Positions 25,172-34,165 of a DNA stretch of 46,497 bases are shown piece by piece; the first letter of the stretch is position 1, and the number at the start of each line of letters is the position of its first letter. The translations under genes and the position numbers were made by a program. Source of the stretch: Anaerolineales bacterium (lineage in GTDB: Bacteria; Chloroflexota; Anaerolineae; Anaerolineales; JABWBV01). The notes below the pieces were generated by a model. That model was not told the DNA's origin. It ran no database searches and worked only from the letters and a program-made list of their open reading frames with translations. The stretch spans positions 1-46,497 of the forward strand of contig JACKAX010000029.1 in assembly GCA_020634875.1 (NCBI GenBank), given 5' to 3'.

Positions 25172-27553
25172 ACCCTCCCTCCCACTTTCCCCGCCTCCCT
25201 CCGCTTTTTACGCAAACGCGCCCGCCTCACCCAGGATGAACTGGGCCGCGCAGTGGGCTACAGCCGCGAGCAGATCGCCCGACTCGAAAACGGTTCCCGC
25301 CTGCCCGACCTCGCCGTCGTGGCCGCACTTTTTGTCCCTGCACTCCTGCGAAATCAGGAAACCGCCCTCGTCGAACAATTCCTCGCCCTCGCCGGAAGAA
25401 CCCGCGCGGATGCACAGATCACCATCACCCACACCCGCCAGACGCGCGTCCAACTCATCAGCGAAACCCTCCTCCCCCCGAATTCCGCGGGGTATCTCCC
25501 CCCTGCCCCCCTCCTGCCCCTCATTGGCCGCACAACCGAACTCGCCGATCTCCTCGCCCTCCTCCAAACCAACCGCCTGATCACCCTCCTCGGCGCGCCC
25601 GGCATTGGCAAAAGCCGTCTCGCCCTCGAAGTCGCCCACCACAGCCTCCCACACTTCTCCGATGGCGTTGTTTTCGTCCCCCTCGCCGATGTCCCCTCCG
25701 CCGATGATGTGCCCTATGCCCTTCTGCGCACCCTCGCCCTTACCCCCACCTCCCACCAAACCATCGAAAATGCCATTCTCAACGCGCTCACTCCTCGCAA
25801 CCTTTTACTCATCCTGGACAACTGTGAACACATATTAGACAGCACCCCACAGTTCACCGCGTGGCTGGCCCACGCCCCCCGCCTCAAAATCCTCTGTACC
25901 AGCCGTGTCCCCCTCGACCTGTATGGCGAACAGGAATACCCCCTTGCCCCTCTCACCGTTCCCAACCTCGCCGAACCACCCGACCTCACCCGCTGGGGCA
26001 ACCTCCCCGCGATGCAACTTCTCCTCGCCCGCGTCCGCGCCGCCACCCCCACCTTTGCCCTTACCCCCAACAACCTCCTGCCCCTCGCCACCCTCTGCGT
26101 CGCGCTGGACGGCCTCCCCCTCGCCCTCGAACTCGCCGCCGTCCGCCTGCGTGATCTGCCCCCGGACGAACTCGTCCAGCAACTCCTCACTCTGCGCGGG
26201 AATGGGCACCTCTCCTCCACCTGGCTCCAACAAACCAAACGCAACATCGCCGACCGTCATCGTACCCTGCAAGCCGCCATCGAGTGGAGCGTCCACCGCC
26301 TGACCCCGGAACAACAAACTGCCTTTTACCGCCTCGGTGTGTTCACGGGCGGATGCACGGATGACGCGGCCCGCGCGGTCGCCGCGCCCGATCCGGGTCT
26401 GCTCACCGATCTCGCCCGCGCCAGCCTGATCCAGCTCCGGGAAGGGCGCGTCACCCTCCTCGAAACCCTCCGCACCTACGCTGCCGAACATCTCCCTACC
26501 CATACACCAGATGCCTACGAAGCTCACGCCCGCTACTACACCGCGTTTGCCGTTCAGGTGTTCACCGGTGTTTTGGGGGATGAGCAAGCCACCTGGATGC
26601 AACGTGCCCTGGATGATCACGAAAACTGTCTGGTGGCTCTCCGTTGGGCGTTGCGCCACGCGCAGGGCGACATCGCTGTCCCGTTAGCGGGGGGGCTGTG
26701 GTGGTTTTGGTACCGGCAGGGATTGTTCACGTTGGGGCGGGAGATGTTGACCGCGGCGTTGCTGTTGCCATCGTCCGATCTCGTTTGGCGAGCGCGGGCG
26801 CTCAATGGGTTGGCAAGTTTTTGCCTCGCGCAAGAGGACTATTCTGGGAGTCTCGCCCATCACCAGGAAGGGTTGGCCTTGCGCCGTCAGCTTGGCGATG
26901 CGGAAGGGGTTGCCACGGTTTTGCACAATATGGGGCTGACCGCGCTCACCATGGGAGATTTTGCCCAGGCCAGCGCGTGGATGGAAGCGAGCATTGCCGC
27001 AGACCCGACAAGCGATCCGATGATGGCGTGGACTCATTTGGGGTTAATCGCCCAGGAACAACAAGATTTGCCCCAAGCGCGGCACTGGTTGGAACAAGCC
27101 TACCAACACGCCCAACTTTTATCCGAGGGGTGGGAGCAAGCCTTTGTGATGAACTTTCTGGCGGATGTGATGCGGGATATGGGGGAACACGCGGCGGCCA
27201 AAACCCTGGCCCAATCCAGCATGCGGATTTTCGACGCACTGAACGACAGTTATTACCGCCCCGATCCGCAATTTCTCCTTGCACAGCTTGCCGGGGACGA
27301 GGGAGATGATGTAACCGCTCTCGAACAGGCGACCCAGGCCCTGGCACAATACGAAGCCCGGCAGGACGCGGTAGTGACAGCATGGGTGCAGTTGTTTTTG
27401 GCTGAATTGGCGTGGAAGCGTGAGGAAAGGGAGGCGGCGTCCGCGTGGTTGCGGCAAGCGGACGCGTTGCGGCAAACGGTTAAGCGTCCCTTGACCCCGC
27501 GTGAAGAAAAGCGCTACTTAGAAATGAAGGAAAGCTTGGGGACTGGGGCGTAG
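25166..27553 (+). CDS. HTH / NB-ARC ATPase / TPR transcriptional regulator
   Basis: The 795-residue protein begins at GTG 25166, about ten bases after AAAGGTG. Residues 8-60 are an XRE-type helix-turn-helix (LTQDELGRAVGYSREQIARLENG). NB-ARC follows: Walker A GAPGIGKS at 143-150, Walker B LLLILDNCEH at 213-222, and a GLPLALELAA motif near 315. A winged-helix region (about 385-470) leads into TPR-like helices (about 520-795). STAND proteins of this plan bind a ligand or partner with the repeats, oligomerise on ATP and regulate genes. The likely targets are itself and the adjacent exported proteins. The coding strand changes from very C-rich to G-rich near residue 500, at the boundary to the TPR part. 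Confidence 0.88.
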   Translation: MTTLPPTFPASLRFLRKRARLTQDELGRAVGYSREQIARLENGSRLPDLAVVAALFVPALLRNQETALVEQFLALAGRTRADAQITITHTRQTRVQLISETLLPPNSAGYLPPAPLLPLIGRTTELADLLALLQTNRLITLLGAPGIGKSRLALEVAHHSLPHFSDGVVFVPLADVPSADDVPYALLRTLALTPTSHQTIENAILNALTPRNLLLILDNCEHILDSTPQFTAWLAHAPRLKILCTSRVPLDLYGEQEYPLAPLTVPNLAEPPDLTRWGNLPAMQLLLARVRAATPTFALTPNNLLPLATLCVALDGLPLALELAAVRLRDLPPDELVQQLLTLRGNGHLSSTWLQQTKRNIADRHRTLQAAIEWSVHRLTPEQQTAFYRLGVFTGGCTDDAARAVAAPDPGLLTDLARASLIQLREGRVTLLETLRTYAAEHLPTHTPDAYEAHARYYTAFAVQVFTGVLGDEQATWMQRALDDHENCLVALRWALRHAQGDIAVPLAGGLWWFWYRQGLFTLGREMLTAALLLPSSDLVWRARALNGLASFCLAQEDYSGSLAHHQEGLALRRQLGDAEGVATVLHNMGLTALTMGDFAQASAWMEASIAADPTSDPMMAWTHLGLIAQEQQDLPQARHWLEQAYQHAQLLSEGWEQAFVMNFLADVMRDMGEHAAAKTLAQSSMRIFDALNDSYYRPDPQFLLAQLAGDEGDDVTALEQATQALAQYEARQDAVVTAWVQLFLAELAWKREEREAASAWLRQADALRQTVKRPLTPREEKRYLEMKESLGTGA

Positions 27554-27601
27554 GTTTGTAGAGAGAAACGACGAATGAAAGGGCGAAATGGTTTAGCTGG
27601 T

Positions 27602-28081
27602 TTAGGGGGTTTTAATTTCGGCAAGTTTTCCGTTGGTTAGCTGCAATAAATCTTTGACAGACAAACGAATATTTAGCCCCCTTTGCCCTCCTGAGATGTG
27701 AATTTCGGGAAAATTGGCGGCGGATTGATCGAGCAGAACTTGAAAACCCTTGTTGATCAGGGCGAGCGGAGAAATACCCCCGGCCTGTAATCCGGTTAGT
27801 TGTTCTGCTTCGCGTTGGGTGGGCAACGCGACTTTCTTCTCATTGAGGGCCTTGGCAACGAGTTTGAGGTCCACTTCCGATGGGGCAGGGACCACCGCCA
27901 GGATTGGCTTGCCTTTGACTATGCGGGTGACAACGATGGTTTTGAATACCATTTCCGGGGAAATGTTCAACAATGACGCTGTTTCCATAGCCCCTGTTTT
28001 TTCATCAGGTGAAAGTTCATAGACTGTGTAAGGAATCTTTTTTGAGTCGAGCAAACGTGTAACATTGCTGCGTGTAGTCAT
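27602..28081 (-). CDS. ybaK: YbaK/EbsC-type Cys-tRNA(Pro) deacylase
   Basis: This 159-residue protein belongs to the YbaK family, which hydrolyses Cys mischarged on tRNA-Pro. It shows the family pattern: Lys in EMVFKTIVV, a VVPAPSEVDLKLVAKAL stretch and GGISPLAL followed by an NIRLSVKDLLQLT end. ATG 28081 has AGGTG about eight bases upstream; a GTG nine bases earlier is in frame but overlaps that site. It converges on the NB-ARC/TPR gene, with 48 bases and no clear terminator between them. It acts in the cytoplasm, often with prolyl-tRNA synthetase, which is not in the window. Confidence 0.9.
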   Translation of the reverse strand: MTTRSNVTRLLDSKKIPYTVYELSPDEKTGAMETASLLNISPEMVFKTIVVTRIVKGKPILAVVPAPSEVDLKLVAKALNEKKVALPTQREAEQLTGLQAGGISPLALINKGFQVLLDQSAANFPEIHISGGQRGLNIRLSVKDLLQLTNGKLAEIKTP

Positions 28082-28122
28082 AATTATCACCTACAAAAGT
28101 ATTTTTTCTAATTTAACCACAA

Positions 28123-28153
28123 AAAAAGCCCCCAGAGCAAATGGGGGCTTTTT
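28123..28153 (-). terminator. Terminator of the two-component operon
   Basis: A 12-base stem (aaaaagccccca, tgggggcttttt) with a seven-base loop and a run of T on the minus strand lies 25 bases past the histidine kinase stop. It also overlaps the leader of the ybaK-like gene, which must start transcription downstream of it or receive readthrough. Confidence 0.88.
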
Positions 28154-28177
28154 GAACAACCCTCATTTCGGCTGAGT

Positions 28178-29587
28178 TTACAACTTTCCAGGAGGATGTG
28201 GTAAGGTGAGCGTGAAAACAGCCCCATTCGCATAATTGGCAGCTTCTAATGTACCCTTGTGAGCTTCGGCGAGACGACGGGCGATAGAAAGCCCAAGTCC
28301 GGTACCGCCTTCGTCGCGGCTTCGGGAACGGTCGCCACGATAGAAACGCTCGAAGATGTGGGGGAGGGCTTCTTCAGGAATACCGGGACCGGTGTCACGC
28401 ACGGCGATCTGGACTCCGGTGGTGTCGCAGGTGACTTCGACGGAGATTTGTCCACCTTCGGGGGTGTGGCGCATCGCGTTCGTGAGGAGGTTGCCCAAGA
28501 TTTGTTCTACCCGCCCTGGGTCGGCTTCCGTTTCGGCACAATTGTCGGGGGGAACAAAACTTACCGTTTGGGTTTTTCCAGTTGCATGGGGCTGGAATTG
28601 TTCGACCACACGCTGCACCAGACCGGGGATATTGGTTTCGATTTTAATCAATTCCAATTCTCCAGCATCAGCCAAGGCAAGGGTACGGAGATCATCTACG
28701 AGGCGTTCAAGAAGCAACGTCTGTTCGTAAATCGTTTGAATAGTTTCGGTAGTTAGGGGGTAAATGCCATCTTGGATAGCTTCAAGATTGGCGCGCTGAA
28801 CGGAGATAGGGGTGCGTAGTTCGTGGGCGATATCTGCTGTCATGGCTCTCCGCCGGGTTTGGGCTTGTTGGATGGATTCGGCCATAAGGTTAAAGGTGCG
28901 GCCTAGGGTGGCAAGTTCATCGTCCCCTTTTACCTGGACGCGTTGATCCATATCGCCTTCTCCGAGGGCTTGGGCGGCATGGGTGAGGGTGCGTACTGGA
29001 CGAAGTAAGGCATATCCTAAGATGAGGGCCAGGGCCACCGCAAGGACGGCACTGATTGCAGTAGCCAAAAGCGCACCTCGGTTGATAACCGAAAGTAGAC
29101 CGTTTTCGATAGGCGGGGCTAATCCTGGACGATCCGCAGGAATGAGGTAGCCCACCACTTTTCGGTTAACACGAATCGCAATGGCACGATCTTTTTCGTC
29201 TGAGGTGATCTGGCGGGTGGGATCGGGCGTTAGACCTTGCTGGCCAGTATCCACCAAGATTTGATAAGATGCGTCTACAAGTAGGAAGAGGTCATTTTCT
29301 AATCCTGGTCCCCCGGGTCCGTTTCCGCCGGGAACGTTTTCGGAGCTTCCTTGGTAGTTTGGGTTGCCCTGGCGGTGGTAGTTAAAAAGCGCTTTGACAC
29401 CATCCCAAGTTTGATTCGAATTGTAGTAGTTTTCCAATGCAGTGACGAGCGATTCTGCGCCTGCAAAACCCCCGCGCGAAGTGAACCGATCTAGAGCAAC
29501 ATTCACCTGCCAACGGGCGAGAAAAATGATACTAAGAGTAGTGATGAGGATGAGGAGGAGGAAGGATAAGAAGAGGCGAAGGCGCAT
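28178..29587 (-). CDS. Sensor histidine kinase, BaeS-like
   Basis: The 469-residue membrane kinase has a first membrane helix at about 7-25, an external sensor region at 26-170 with a Gly/Pro/Asn-rich stretch (75-97), a second helix at about 171-195, a HAMP domain (196-248), the phosphate-accepting His255 in ADIAHELRTPIS, and an ATPase domain with N, G1 (DTGPGIPEE) and G2 (GGTGLGLSIA) boxes. It autophosphorylates and should pass phosphate to the response regulator encoded 56 bases upstream. The signal is unknown; cell-envelope stress is a guess from the BaeS likeness. Confidence 0.92.
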   Translation of the reverse strand: MRLRLFLSFLLLILITTLSIIFLARWQVNVALDRFTSRGGFAGAESLVTALENYYNSNQTWDGVKALFNYHRQGNPNYQGSSENVPGGNGPGGPGLENDLFLLVDASYQILVDTGQQGLTPDPTRQITSDEKDRAIAIRVNRKVVGYLIPADRPGLAPPIENGLLSVINRGALLATAISAVLAVALALILGYALLRPVRTLTHAAQALGEGDMDQRVQVKGDDELATLGRTFNLMAESIQQAQTRRRAMTADIAHELRTPISVQRANLEAIQDGIYPLTTETIQTIYEQTLLLERLVDDLRTLALADAGELELIKIETNIPGLVQRVVEQFQPHATGKTQTVSFVPPDNCAETEADPGRVEQILGNLLTNAMRHTPEGGQISVEVTCDTTGVQIAVRDTGPGIPEEALPHIFERFYRGDRSRSRDEGGTGLGLSIARRLAEAHKGTLEAANYANGAVFTLTLPHPPGKL

Positions 29588-29643
29588 AGAGAAAAGGGAT
29601 GAGGGATAAGCGATGCAGTGAAAAGTGTGATTCAGATTATAGA

Positions 29644-30324
29644 TTACTGTTTTGCAAACCGATATCCCACTCCAAACACCGTTTCAATATACTTCGGCTT
29701 TTTGGGGTCGGGTTCGATTTTTGCACGGAGGTTTTTGATGTGGGCGTCTACGGTGCGTTCGTAGCCTTCGTAGTAGTTGCCCTGGGCGAATTCGATGAGC
29801 TGTTCGCGAGAGTAGGCGCGTCCGGGTTGGGCAGCGAGGGTGTGGAGGAGCGAGAATTCGGTGGGAGTGAGTTCGATGACTTCACCCTCGCGGGTGACGA
29901 GGTGGGCGCTAACGTCAATTTCCAAATCGCCCGCGCGGATGATTTCTGCGGGGGCTGCGCCGGGTTGGGCGCGGCGCAGCAACGCGCGGACACGAGCTAC
30001 GACCAGCCGCGGGGAAAACGGTTTGGTCACGTAGTCGTCTGCACCCAGTTCGAGGCCGATGAGTTGATCGGGTTCATCCACCCGCGCAGTCAGCATGAGG
30101 ATCGGGACTTGGGACTTTCGTCGGATTTCACGGGCAACGTCGAGGCCATCCATCCCGGGCAGGTTCAGATCAAGGATCACAAGGTCGGGATGTTTGTGTT
30201 CGTAGGTGGAGAGGCCAGAGTCGCCGCGATAGGCGGTGAGGACTTCAAAGCCGGATTTTTCCAGATAAGAGCGGAGAACTTTGACGAGTTCGGGTTCGTC
30301 TTCAACAATCAAAATAGTAGACAT
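29644..30324 (-). CDS. OmpR-family response regulator
   Basis: This 226-residue regulator starts at ATG 30324; in-frame codons before it are Pro-rich and unlike the family. The receiver domain has Asp9, phospho-acceptor Asp52 (VILDLNLPG), Thr79 and Lys101. The winged-helix domain (about 130-225) has ELTPTEFSLLHTLAAQPG and the recognition region RTVDAHIKNLRAKIE. No strong ribosome site is seen. It is the first gene of a pair with the histidine kinase. Three phased CTTCACAT repeats upstream fit the binding mode of this family and suggest autoregulation. Confidence 0.93.
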   Translation of the reverse strand: MSTILIVEDEPELVKVLRSYLEKSGFEVLTAYRGDSGLSTYEHKHPDLVILDLNLPGMDGLDVAREIRRKSQVPILMLTARVDEPDQLIGLELGADDYVTKPFSPRLVVARVRALLRRAQPGAAPAEIIRAGDLEIDVSAHLVTREGEVIELTPTEFSLLHTLAAQPGRAYSREQLIEFAQGNYYEGYERTVDAHIKNLRAKIEPDPKKPKYIETVFGVGYRFAKQ

Positions 30325-30379
30325 GGGCGGAGGGATGTGGAGAAAAGGTGAAGGGGTGAAAAGGAGAAGAGATGGGACG

Positions 30380-30385
30380 ATTATA
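30380..30385 (-). promoter_or_regulatory. Probable -10 box of the two-component operon
   Basis: The minus strand reads TATAAT preceded by TTG, about 56 bases before ATG 30324. No good -35 box is present, as expected for a promoter that needs an activator. The phased repeats at 30443-30483 lie 58-98 bases further upstream. Confidence 0.45.
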
Positions 30386-30442
30386 CAATAAGGGGAGGTT
30401 GGTTTCGTTTGTTTGTTGGTTAATGGGTAGGATAACAAGCCC

Positions 30443-30483
30443 ATGTGAAGAAGATGTGAAGATAGCGTAGAGGGGATGTGAAG
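30443..30483 (-). promoter_or_regulatory. Three phased CTTCACAT direct repeats
   Basis: On the minus strand CTTCACAT occurs at 30483-30476, 30461-30454 and 30450-30443, with start distances of 22 and 11 bases. Eleven-base spacing of direct repeats is the hallmark of OmpR/PhoB-family sites. They lie upstream of the response regulator gene, downstream of the uvrB terminator. Confidence 0.65.
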
Positions 30484-30489
30484 TTTGTA

Positions 30490-30519
30490 AAACCGCCCGC
30501 TAATTTGGGCGGGCGGTTT
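30490..30519 (-). terminator. Terminator of uvrB
   Basis: An 11-base GC-rich stem (aaaccgcccgc, gcgggcggttt) with an eight-base loop begins three bases past the uvrB stop and is followed by TTTTAC on the minus strand. Confidence 0.85.
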
Positions 30520-30522
30520 ATT

Positions 30523-32559
30523 TTATGCGATTTTTGTGAGTTTTCGGATGGTGGATTGTGGTTTGTTCTGATCCGCTTCGGCAATCAACCCTCGTAACTC
30601 AAAAATCTGATCCCGGATTGCCGCCGCTTGTTCGAATTCGAGATTCATCGCCGCTTCCTTCATTTTCGCTTCCAGTTCAGCAATTAACTTTTCGATTTCA
30701 TCCATCGGGAGGGTGTCTGTACCCCGAACACGGTACTCGCCCTGACGTTCGGCGACCGCGTGGGTGGAAATGCGTTCGGTGAGATCGTGCACGGCTTTCA
30801 CGATGCTGACGGGTTGGATGCCGTACTTTTCGTTGTGGGCAACTTGTTTTGCGCGGCGGCGGGTGGTTTCGTCAATGGCGCGTTTCATCGAGTCGGTCAT
30901 TTTGTCGGCGTACATGATGACTTTTCCGGCAACGTGACGAGCGGCGCGGCCAATCGTTTGGATCAGGGCTGTGTCGGAGCGGAGGAACCCTTCTTTGTCC
31001 GCGTCGAGGATGGCGACGAGGGAGACTTCGGGGAGGTCCAACCCCTCGCGGAGCAGGTTGATGCCGACGAGGACATCAAACACGCCCATCCGCAAATCGC
31101 GCAGCAGGCTGACCCGTTCGAGCGTTTGAATCTCGGAGTGCAGGTAGTGGACCTTGATGCCCAATTCCAGCAGGTAATCGGATAGCTTTTCCGCCATGCG
31201 CTTGGTGAGCGTGGTGACGAGGATGCGTTCGCCCCGTTCGATGCGCTGGCGCAGTTCGCCGACGAGATCGTCCACCTGACCCTGGGTGGGGCGGACTTCG
31301 ACTTGCGGGTCCACTAACCCGGTCGGGCGGATGATTTGCTCGACGATCTGCTCGGCTTTTTCCATCTCGTAGGGGCCGGGAGTGGCGCTGGTGTAGATGG
31401 TGTAGCTCATGCGTTGTTCAAATTCGGGGAATTGCAGGGGGCGGTTATCCATCGCGGAAGGGAGGCGGAAACCGTACTCTACCAGGGTGGATTTGCGGGA
31501 GCGGTCGCCGTTGTACATGCCGCGAATTTGGGGAACGGTCATGTGCGATTCGTCGAGGATGAGCAGGTATTCGCTGGGGAGGTAGTCAATGAGCGTCCAC
31601 GGAGGCGAGCCGGGGGGACGTTGATCGAGAGGACGGGAATAGTTTTCGATGCCGGAGCACGTGCCGGTCTCGCGCAACATTTCGAGGTCGTAGCGGGTGC
31701 GCTGCTCGATCCGCTGAGCTTCGAGGTATTTCTCTTCCGACTTGAACAAGGCGAGCCGTTCTTCCAGTTCGGTTTCGATATCCTTGATCGCTTGCTGGAG
31801 TTTGTCTTCGTCGGCAACAAAGTGTTTGGCCGGAAAGAGGTTGAGTTTGGCGATGTCGCCGTAGAGTTCACCAGTGACGGGGTTAACCTTGATCATCCGC
31901 TCGACTTCATCGCCCCAAAAAGAGATGCGGTACACGGTATCATCTTCGTAAGCGGGGGCGATTTCGAGCGTGTCGCCACGGACGCGGAAACTGCCGGGTT
32001 TGAGGTCAGCATCGTTGCGCTGGTACTGGCTTTCGACCAGTTGCCGGAGCAGGGCATTCCGCCGGTAGATGACGCCGACTTCGAGGGGAATCACGCCTTT
32101 GTAATACGCTTCCGGGCTGGCGAGACCGTAGATGCAGGAGACGGACGCAACGATGATGACATCCCGCCGGGACATGAGCGAAGCGGTGGCAGCCAGGCGC
32201 AAGCGGTCAATCTCTTCGTTGATGTCGGTTTCTTTTTCGATGTAGAGGTCTTTGCGGGGAACGTAGGCTTCTGGTTGATAGTAGTCGTAGTAGCTGACGA
32301 AGTATTCGACCGCGTTATGGGGGAAGAAGTCTTTGAACTCGGCGTAGAGTTGGGCGGCCAGCGTCTTGTTGTGCGCCATTACCAGCGCGGGCATTTGCAG
32401 TTCCTGGATGACACGAGCCATCGTGTGGGTTTTCCCGGTGCCGGTTGCACCAAGCAAAACCTGGTTTTTGTAGCCTTTGCGGATACCTTCTGCGATTTGT
32501 GCAATCGCTTCGGGCTGGTCGCCGGAGGGTTGGAAGGGGGTTTGGATTTGGAAGTCCAT
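30523..32559 (-). CDS. uvrB: Excinuclease ABC subunit B
   Basis: UvrB, 678 residues, is the helicase-like damage verification subunit of nucleotide excision repair. It receives damaged DNA from UvrA and then recruits UvrC. Visible are Walker A GATGTGKT at 37-44, the beta-hairpin region [14 protein letters not shown], the DESHM box, the helicase motif [14 protein letters not shown], the QTIGRAARH motif and a C-terminal UVR coiled coil ([16 protein letters not shown]). The length is normal. ATG 32559 has no clear ribosome site. Its partners uvrA and uvrC are not in the window. Confidence 0.98.
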   Translation of the reverse strand: MDFQIQTPFQPSGDQPEAIAQIAEGIRKGYKNQVLLGATGTGKTHTMARVIQELQMPALVMAHNKTLAAQLYAEFKDFFPHNAVEYFVSYYDYYQPEAYVPRKDLYIEKETDINEEIDRLRLAATASLMSRRDVIIVASVSCIYGLASPEAYYKGVIPLEVGVIYRRNALLRQLVESQYQRNDADLKPGSFRVRGDTLEIAPAYEDDTVYRISFWGDEVERMIKVNPVTGELYGDIAKLNLFPAKHFVADEDKLQQAIKDIETELEERLALFKSEEKYLEAQRIEQRTRYDLEMLRETGTCSGIENYSRPLDQRPPGSPPWTLIDYLPSEYLLILDESHMTVPQIRGMYNGDRSRKSTLVEYGFRLPSAMDNRPLQFPEFEQRMSYTIYTSATPGPYEMEKAEQIVEQIIRPTGLVDPQVEVRPTQGQVDDLVGELRQRIERGERILVTTLTKRMAEKLSDYLLELGIKVHYLHSEIQTLERVSLLRDLRMGVFDVLVGINLLREGLDLPEVSLVAILDADKEGFLRSDTALIQTIGRAARHVAGKVIMYADKMTDSMKRAIDETTRRRAKQVAHNEKYGIQPVSIVKAVHDLTERISTHAVAERQGEYRVRGTDTLPMDEIEKLIAELEAKMKEAAMNLEFEQAAAIRDQIFELRGLIAEADQNKPQSTIRKLTKIA

Positions 32560-32658
32560 AGAGTTGAGGATGGTTGGTTGGTTCGTTAGTTAGGTTAAGC
32601 GGACAACATCAAAGGATGGATAGTGATACTTTATGACATTAATTAGAACGGATGTTGT

Positions 32659-32664
32659 ATTATA
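32659..32664 (-). promoter_or_regulatory. Possible -10 box of uvrB
   Basis: TATAAT on the minus strand lies about 95 bases before the uvrB ATG, just past the PHP-domain gene stop, in a spacer with short AAGTGAT repeats. There is no convincing -35 box or recognisable SOS operator. Confidence 0.35.
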
Positions 32665-32683
32665 CTCCATCACTTATCACTTA

Positions 32684-33769
32684 TTACTTGTCACCCCTCA
32701 CATAAATCGGATTACTAAAAATCCACCCTCGCCGCGCCCGCAAAAACTCCCGATATACCTCAATCCGATACACACCCGGCTCCGTCGTGTTATGCGTGAT
32801 CGTCTCCCGATTATCCCAAGTTTTGACGGGCTTCCCATCTTTGAGCAAAATGCACTCCGCCACCTCCGGAAGACGGATTTGAAACGTTACCCCCTGTCCT
32901 GCGCGTACTGTTACCTCGTCGCCCATCACCACGCTGGCATCCCGCGCGTGGGCGGCGAACCGGAACCCTTTTGTGGGAGCGGGCAAATCGTAGCCGATAA
33001 ACGCGTGCCCAGTGCGGAGGGCATTGTAAATCAAACCTTTATCGTGTTCGAGATTGCCATCTAAAGGTTCAGGAATAAGCAAATGGGTATTGATGCACCG
33101 GAAATGATGCTCATAAGGAAACACCTTTCGCTTGATCGGCCCCAAACTCGCAGGCAATTCGTGGGCGTCCGAACCACCAACCCCCACAATCTTCTTCCCA
33201 CTTTTGTGCAAATCATCCCAAATTGTGAGAGTCTGCGGCGGTGGTCCCAGTGCCACATATTGCGGATTGAACACATAAAAAATGGCGTGTAAATAACTCT
33301 TAATACGAATTTTTACTTCTGAGAGCGAATTCCACAGCTCAAGTCCAGTAAAACCCTGAATATCCCAACTCACCCAGGAAAGATCATCTTCGTGGATCAC
33401 TTTGTTTTCGGGGTCAGTGGGATGTGCGAGAAACGCCATTCCACCCGCTTCGTTGACGGCGTTGACCAGCCTTTGTGGATCGCTTGCGAGAGTAGCCAGT
33501 TCTTGATCTGTCCCCATGACCAACATATGATTTTTTTGCGGATCACGCGCCTGATCGTGAACTTCCTCACCGACCAACATTAACACCCGCTTTAGCCCCT
33601 CTTGGTAATAACCTTCCGGCCCGTTAACCCAGACATTGTGATCGGTCACGATGATGGCATCCAAACCTACCTTGAGCGCGGCTTCAGCGATTTTTTTGTG
33701 ACTACCATGTCCATCGGAATATGGCGTGTGCATATGGAGATTGATAATAATTTCGTGGTGATCATTCAT
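32684..33769 (-). CDS. PHP-domain metal-dependent phosphoesterase
   Basis: This 361-residue cytoplasmic protein opens with a PHP motif (LHMHTPYSDGHGS, His12 and His14, Asp19), a second motif DAIIVTDHNVW, and later metal-ligand candidates in FLAHPTDP and GGSDAHELP. The C-terminal part (about 265-360) is beta-rich and carries an RIEVYR sequence near its end. Relatives hydrolyse phosphate esters such as nucleoside phosphates, but many have no known substrate. ATG 33769 has no strong ribosome site. It is divergent from secG. Confidence 0.85.
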   Translation of the reverse strand: MNDHHEIIINLHMHTPYSDGHGSHKKIAEAALKVGLDAIIVTDHNVWVNGPEGYYQEGLKRVLMLVGEEVHDQARDPQKNHMLVMGTDQELATLASDPQRLVNAVNEAGGMAFLAHPTDPENKVIHEDDLSWVSWDIQGFTGLELWNSLSEVKIRIKSYLHAIFYVFNPQYVALGPPPQTLTIWDDLHKSGKKIVGVGGSDAHELPASLGPIKRKVFPYEHHFRCINTHLLIPEPLDGNLEHDKGLIYNALRTGHAFIGYDLPAPTKGFRFAAHARDASVVMGDEVTVRAGQGVTFQIRLPEVAECILLKDGKPVKTWDNRETITHNTTEPGVYRIEVYREFLRARRGWIFSNPIYVRGDK

Positions 33770-33817
33770 AGGAGGCAGTAGAGAAGGGGTCAGGAAGATG
33801 TTCGTTGGTTATCGTAG

Positions 33818-33847
33818 TTGACGGATGACAAGAGAGAGAAGTATAAT
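33818..33847 (+). promoter_or_regulatory. Promoter of secG
   Basis: TTGACG (33818-33823) and TATAAT (33842-33847) are 18 bases apart, giving a start near 33854 and a leader of about 30 bases before GTG 33883. Confidence 0.8.
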
Positions 33848-33882
33848 TCCGCCTGTTAAGTTAAGAAAGGAGCTTCAAACAA

Positions 33883-34107
33883 GTGAAAACAATTATTGAC
33901 ATTGCCTTAATTATAATCTCGGTCGCTTTGATTGCGAGTGTGGTCATACAAAGCAAAGGAGCAGGCCTTGGAGGTTTGACCGGTCAGGACTCGGGCGGGT
34001 TCTTCTCTGCACGTCGTGGGATCGAAAAAACGCTATTCTACGCCACAATAGCCTTTAGCACGATTTTCTTCCTCCTGGCGATAGCGGCCGTCCTCCTCGT
34101 CGGATAA
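33883..34107 (+). CDS. secG: Preprotein translocase subunit SecG
   Basis: SecG, 74 residues, has two membrane helices (about 4-24 and 50-72) joined by a loop with the family pattern SKGAGLGGLTGQDSGGFFSARRGIEK. It is part of SecYEG and helps SecA-driven export. The start is GTG 33883 with AAAGGAG 11 bases upstream. A good promoter precedes it and a hairpin terminator follows. It matters here because most proteins in this window are exported. Confidence 0.96.
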   Translation: MKTIIDIALIIISVALIASVVIQSKGAGLGGLTGQDSGGFFSARRGIEKTLFYATIAFSTIFFLLAIAAVLLVG

Positions 34108-34133
34108 CCCCGTTTTCTTTTCATCTTTACCAC

Positions 34134-34162
34134 AAATGGGCGCGTTGCGCCCATTTTCTTTT
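34134..34162 (+). terminator. Terminator of secG, abutting the next start codon
   Basis: A perfect ten-base stem (aaatgggcgc, gcgcccattt) with a three-base loop runs into TTTTCTTTT. It ends only a few bases before ATG 34166 of the peptide-binding protein. The downstream gene must be read by readthrough or from a promoter overlapping this stem. Confidence 0.88.
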
Positions 34163-34165
34163 CCC

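Noticed and set aside
31336..32589. A 417-codon frame antisense to uvrB
   Set aside because: uvrB is certain on the other strand and the antisense translation has no domain; it follows from codon bias.
30398..32600. GTTGGTT-type low-complexity stretches in several spacers as a repeat family
   Set aside because: They are too short and degenerate to define a unit from this window alone.
34136..34165. A start for the peptide-binding protein at ATG 34136
   Set aside because: It lies in the secG terminator stem and would put a Pro/Phe stretch before the signal sequence.
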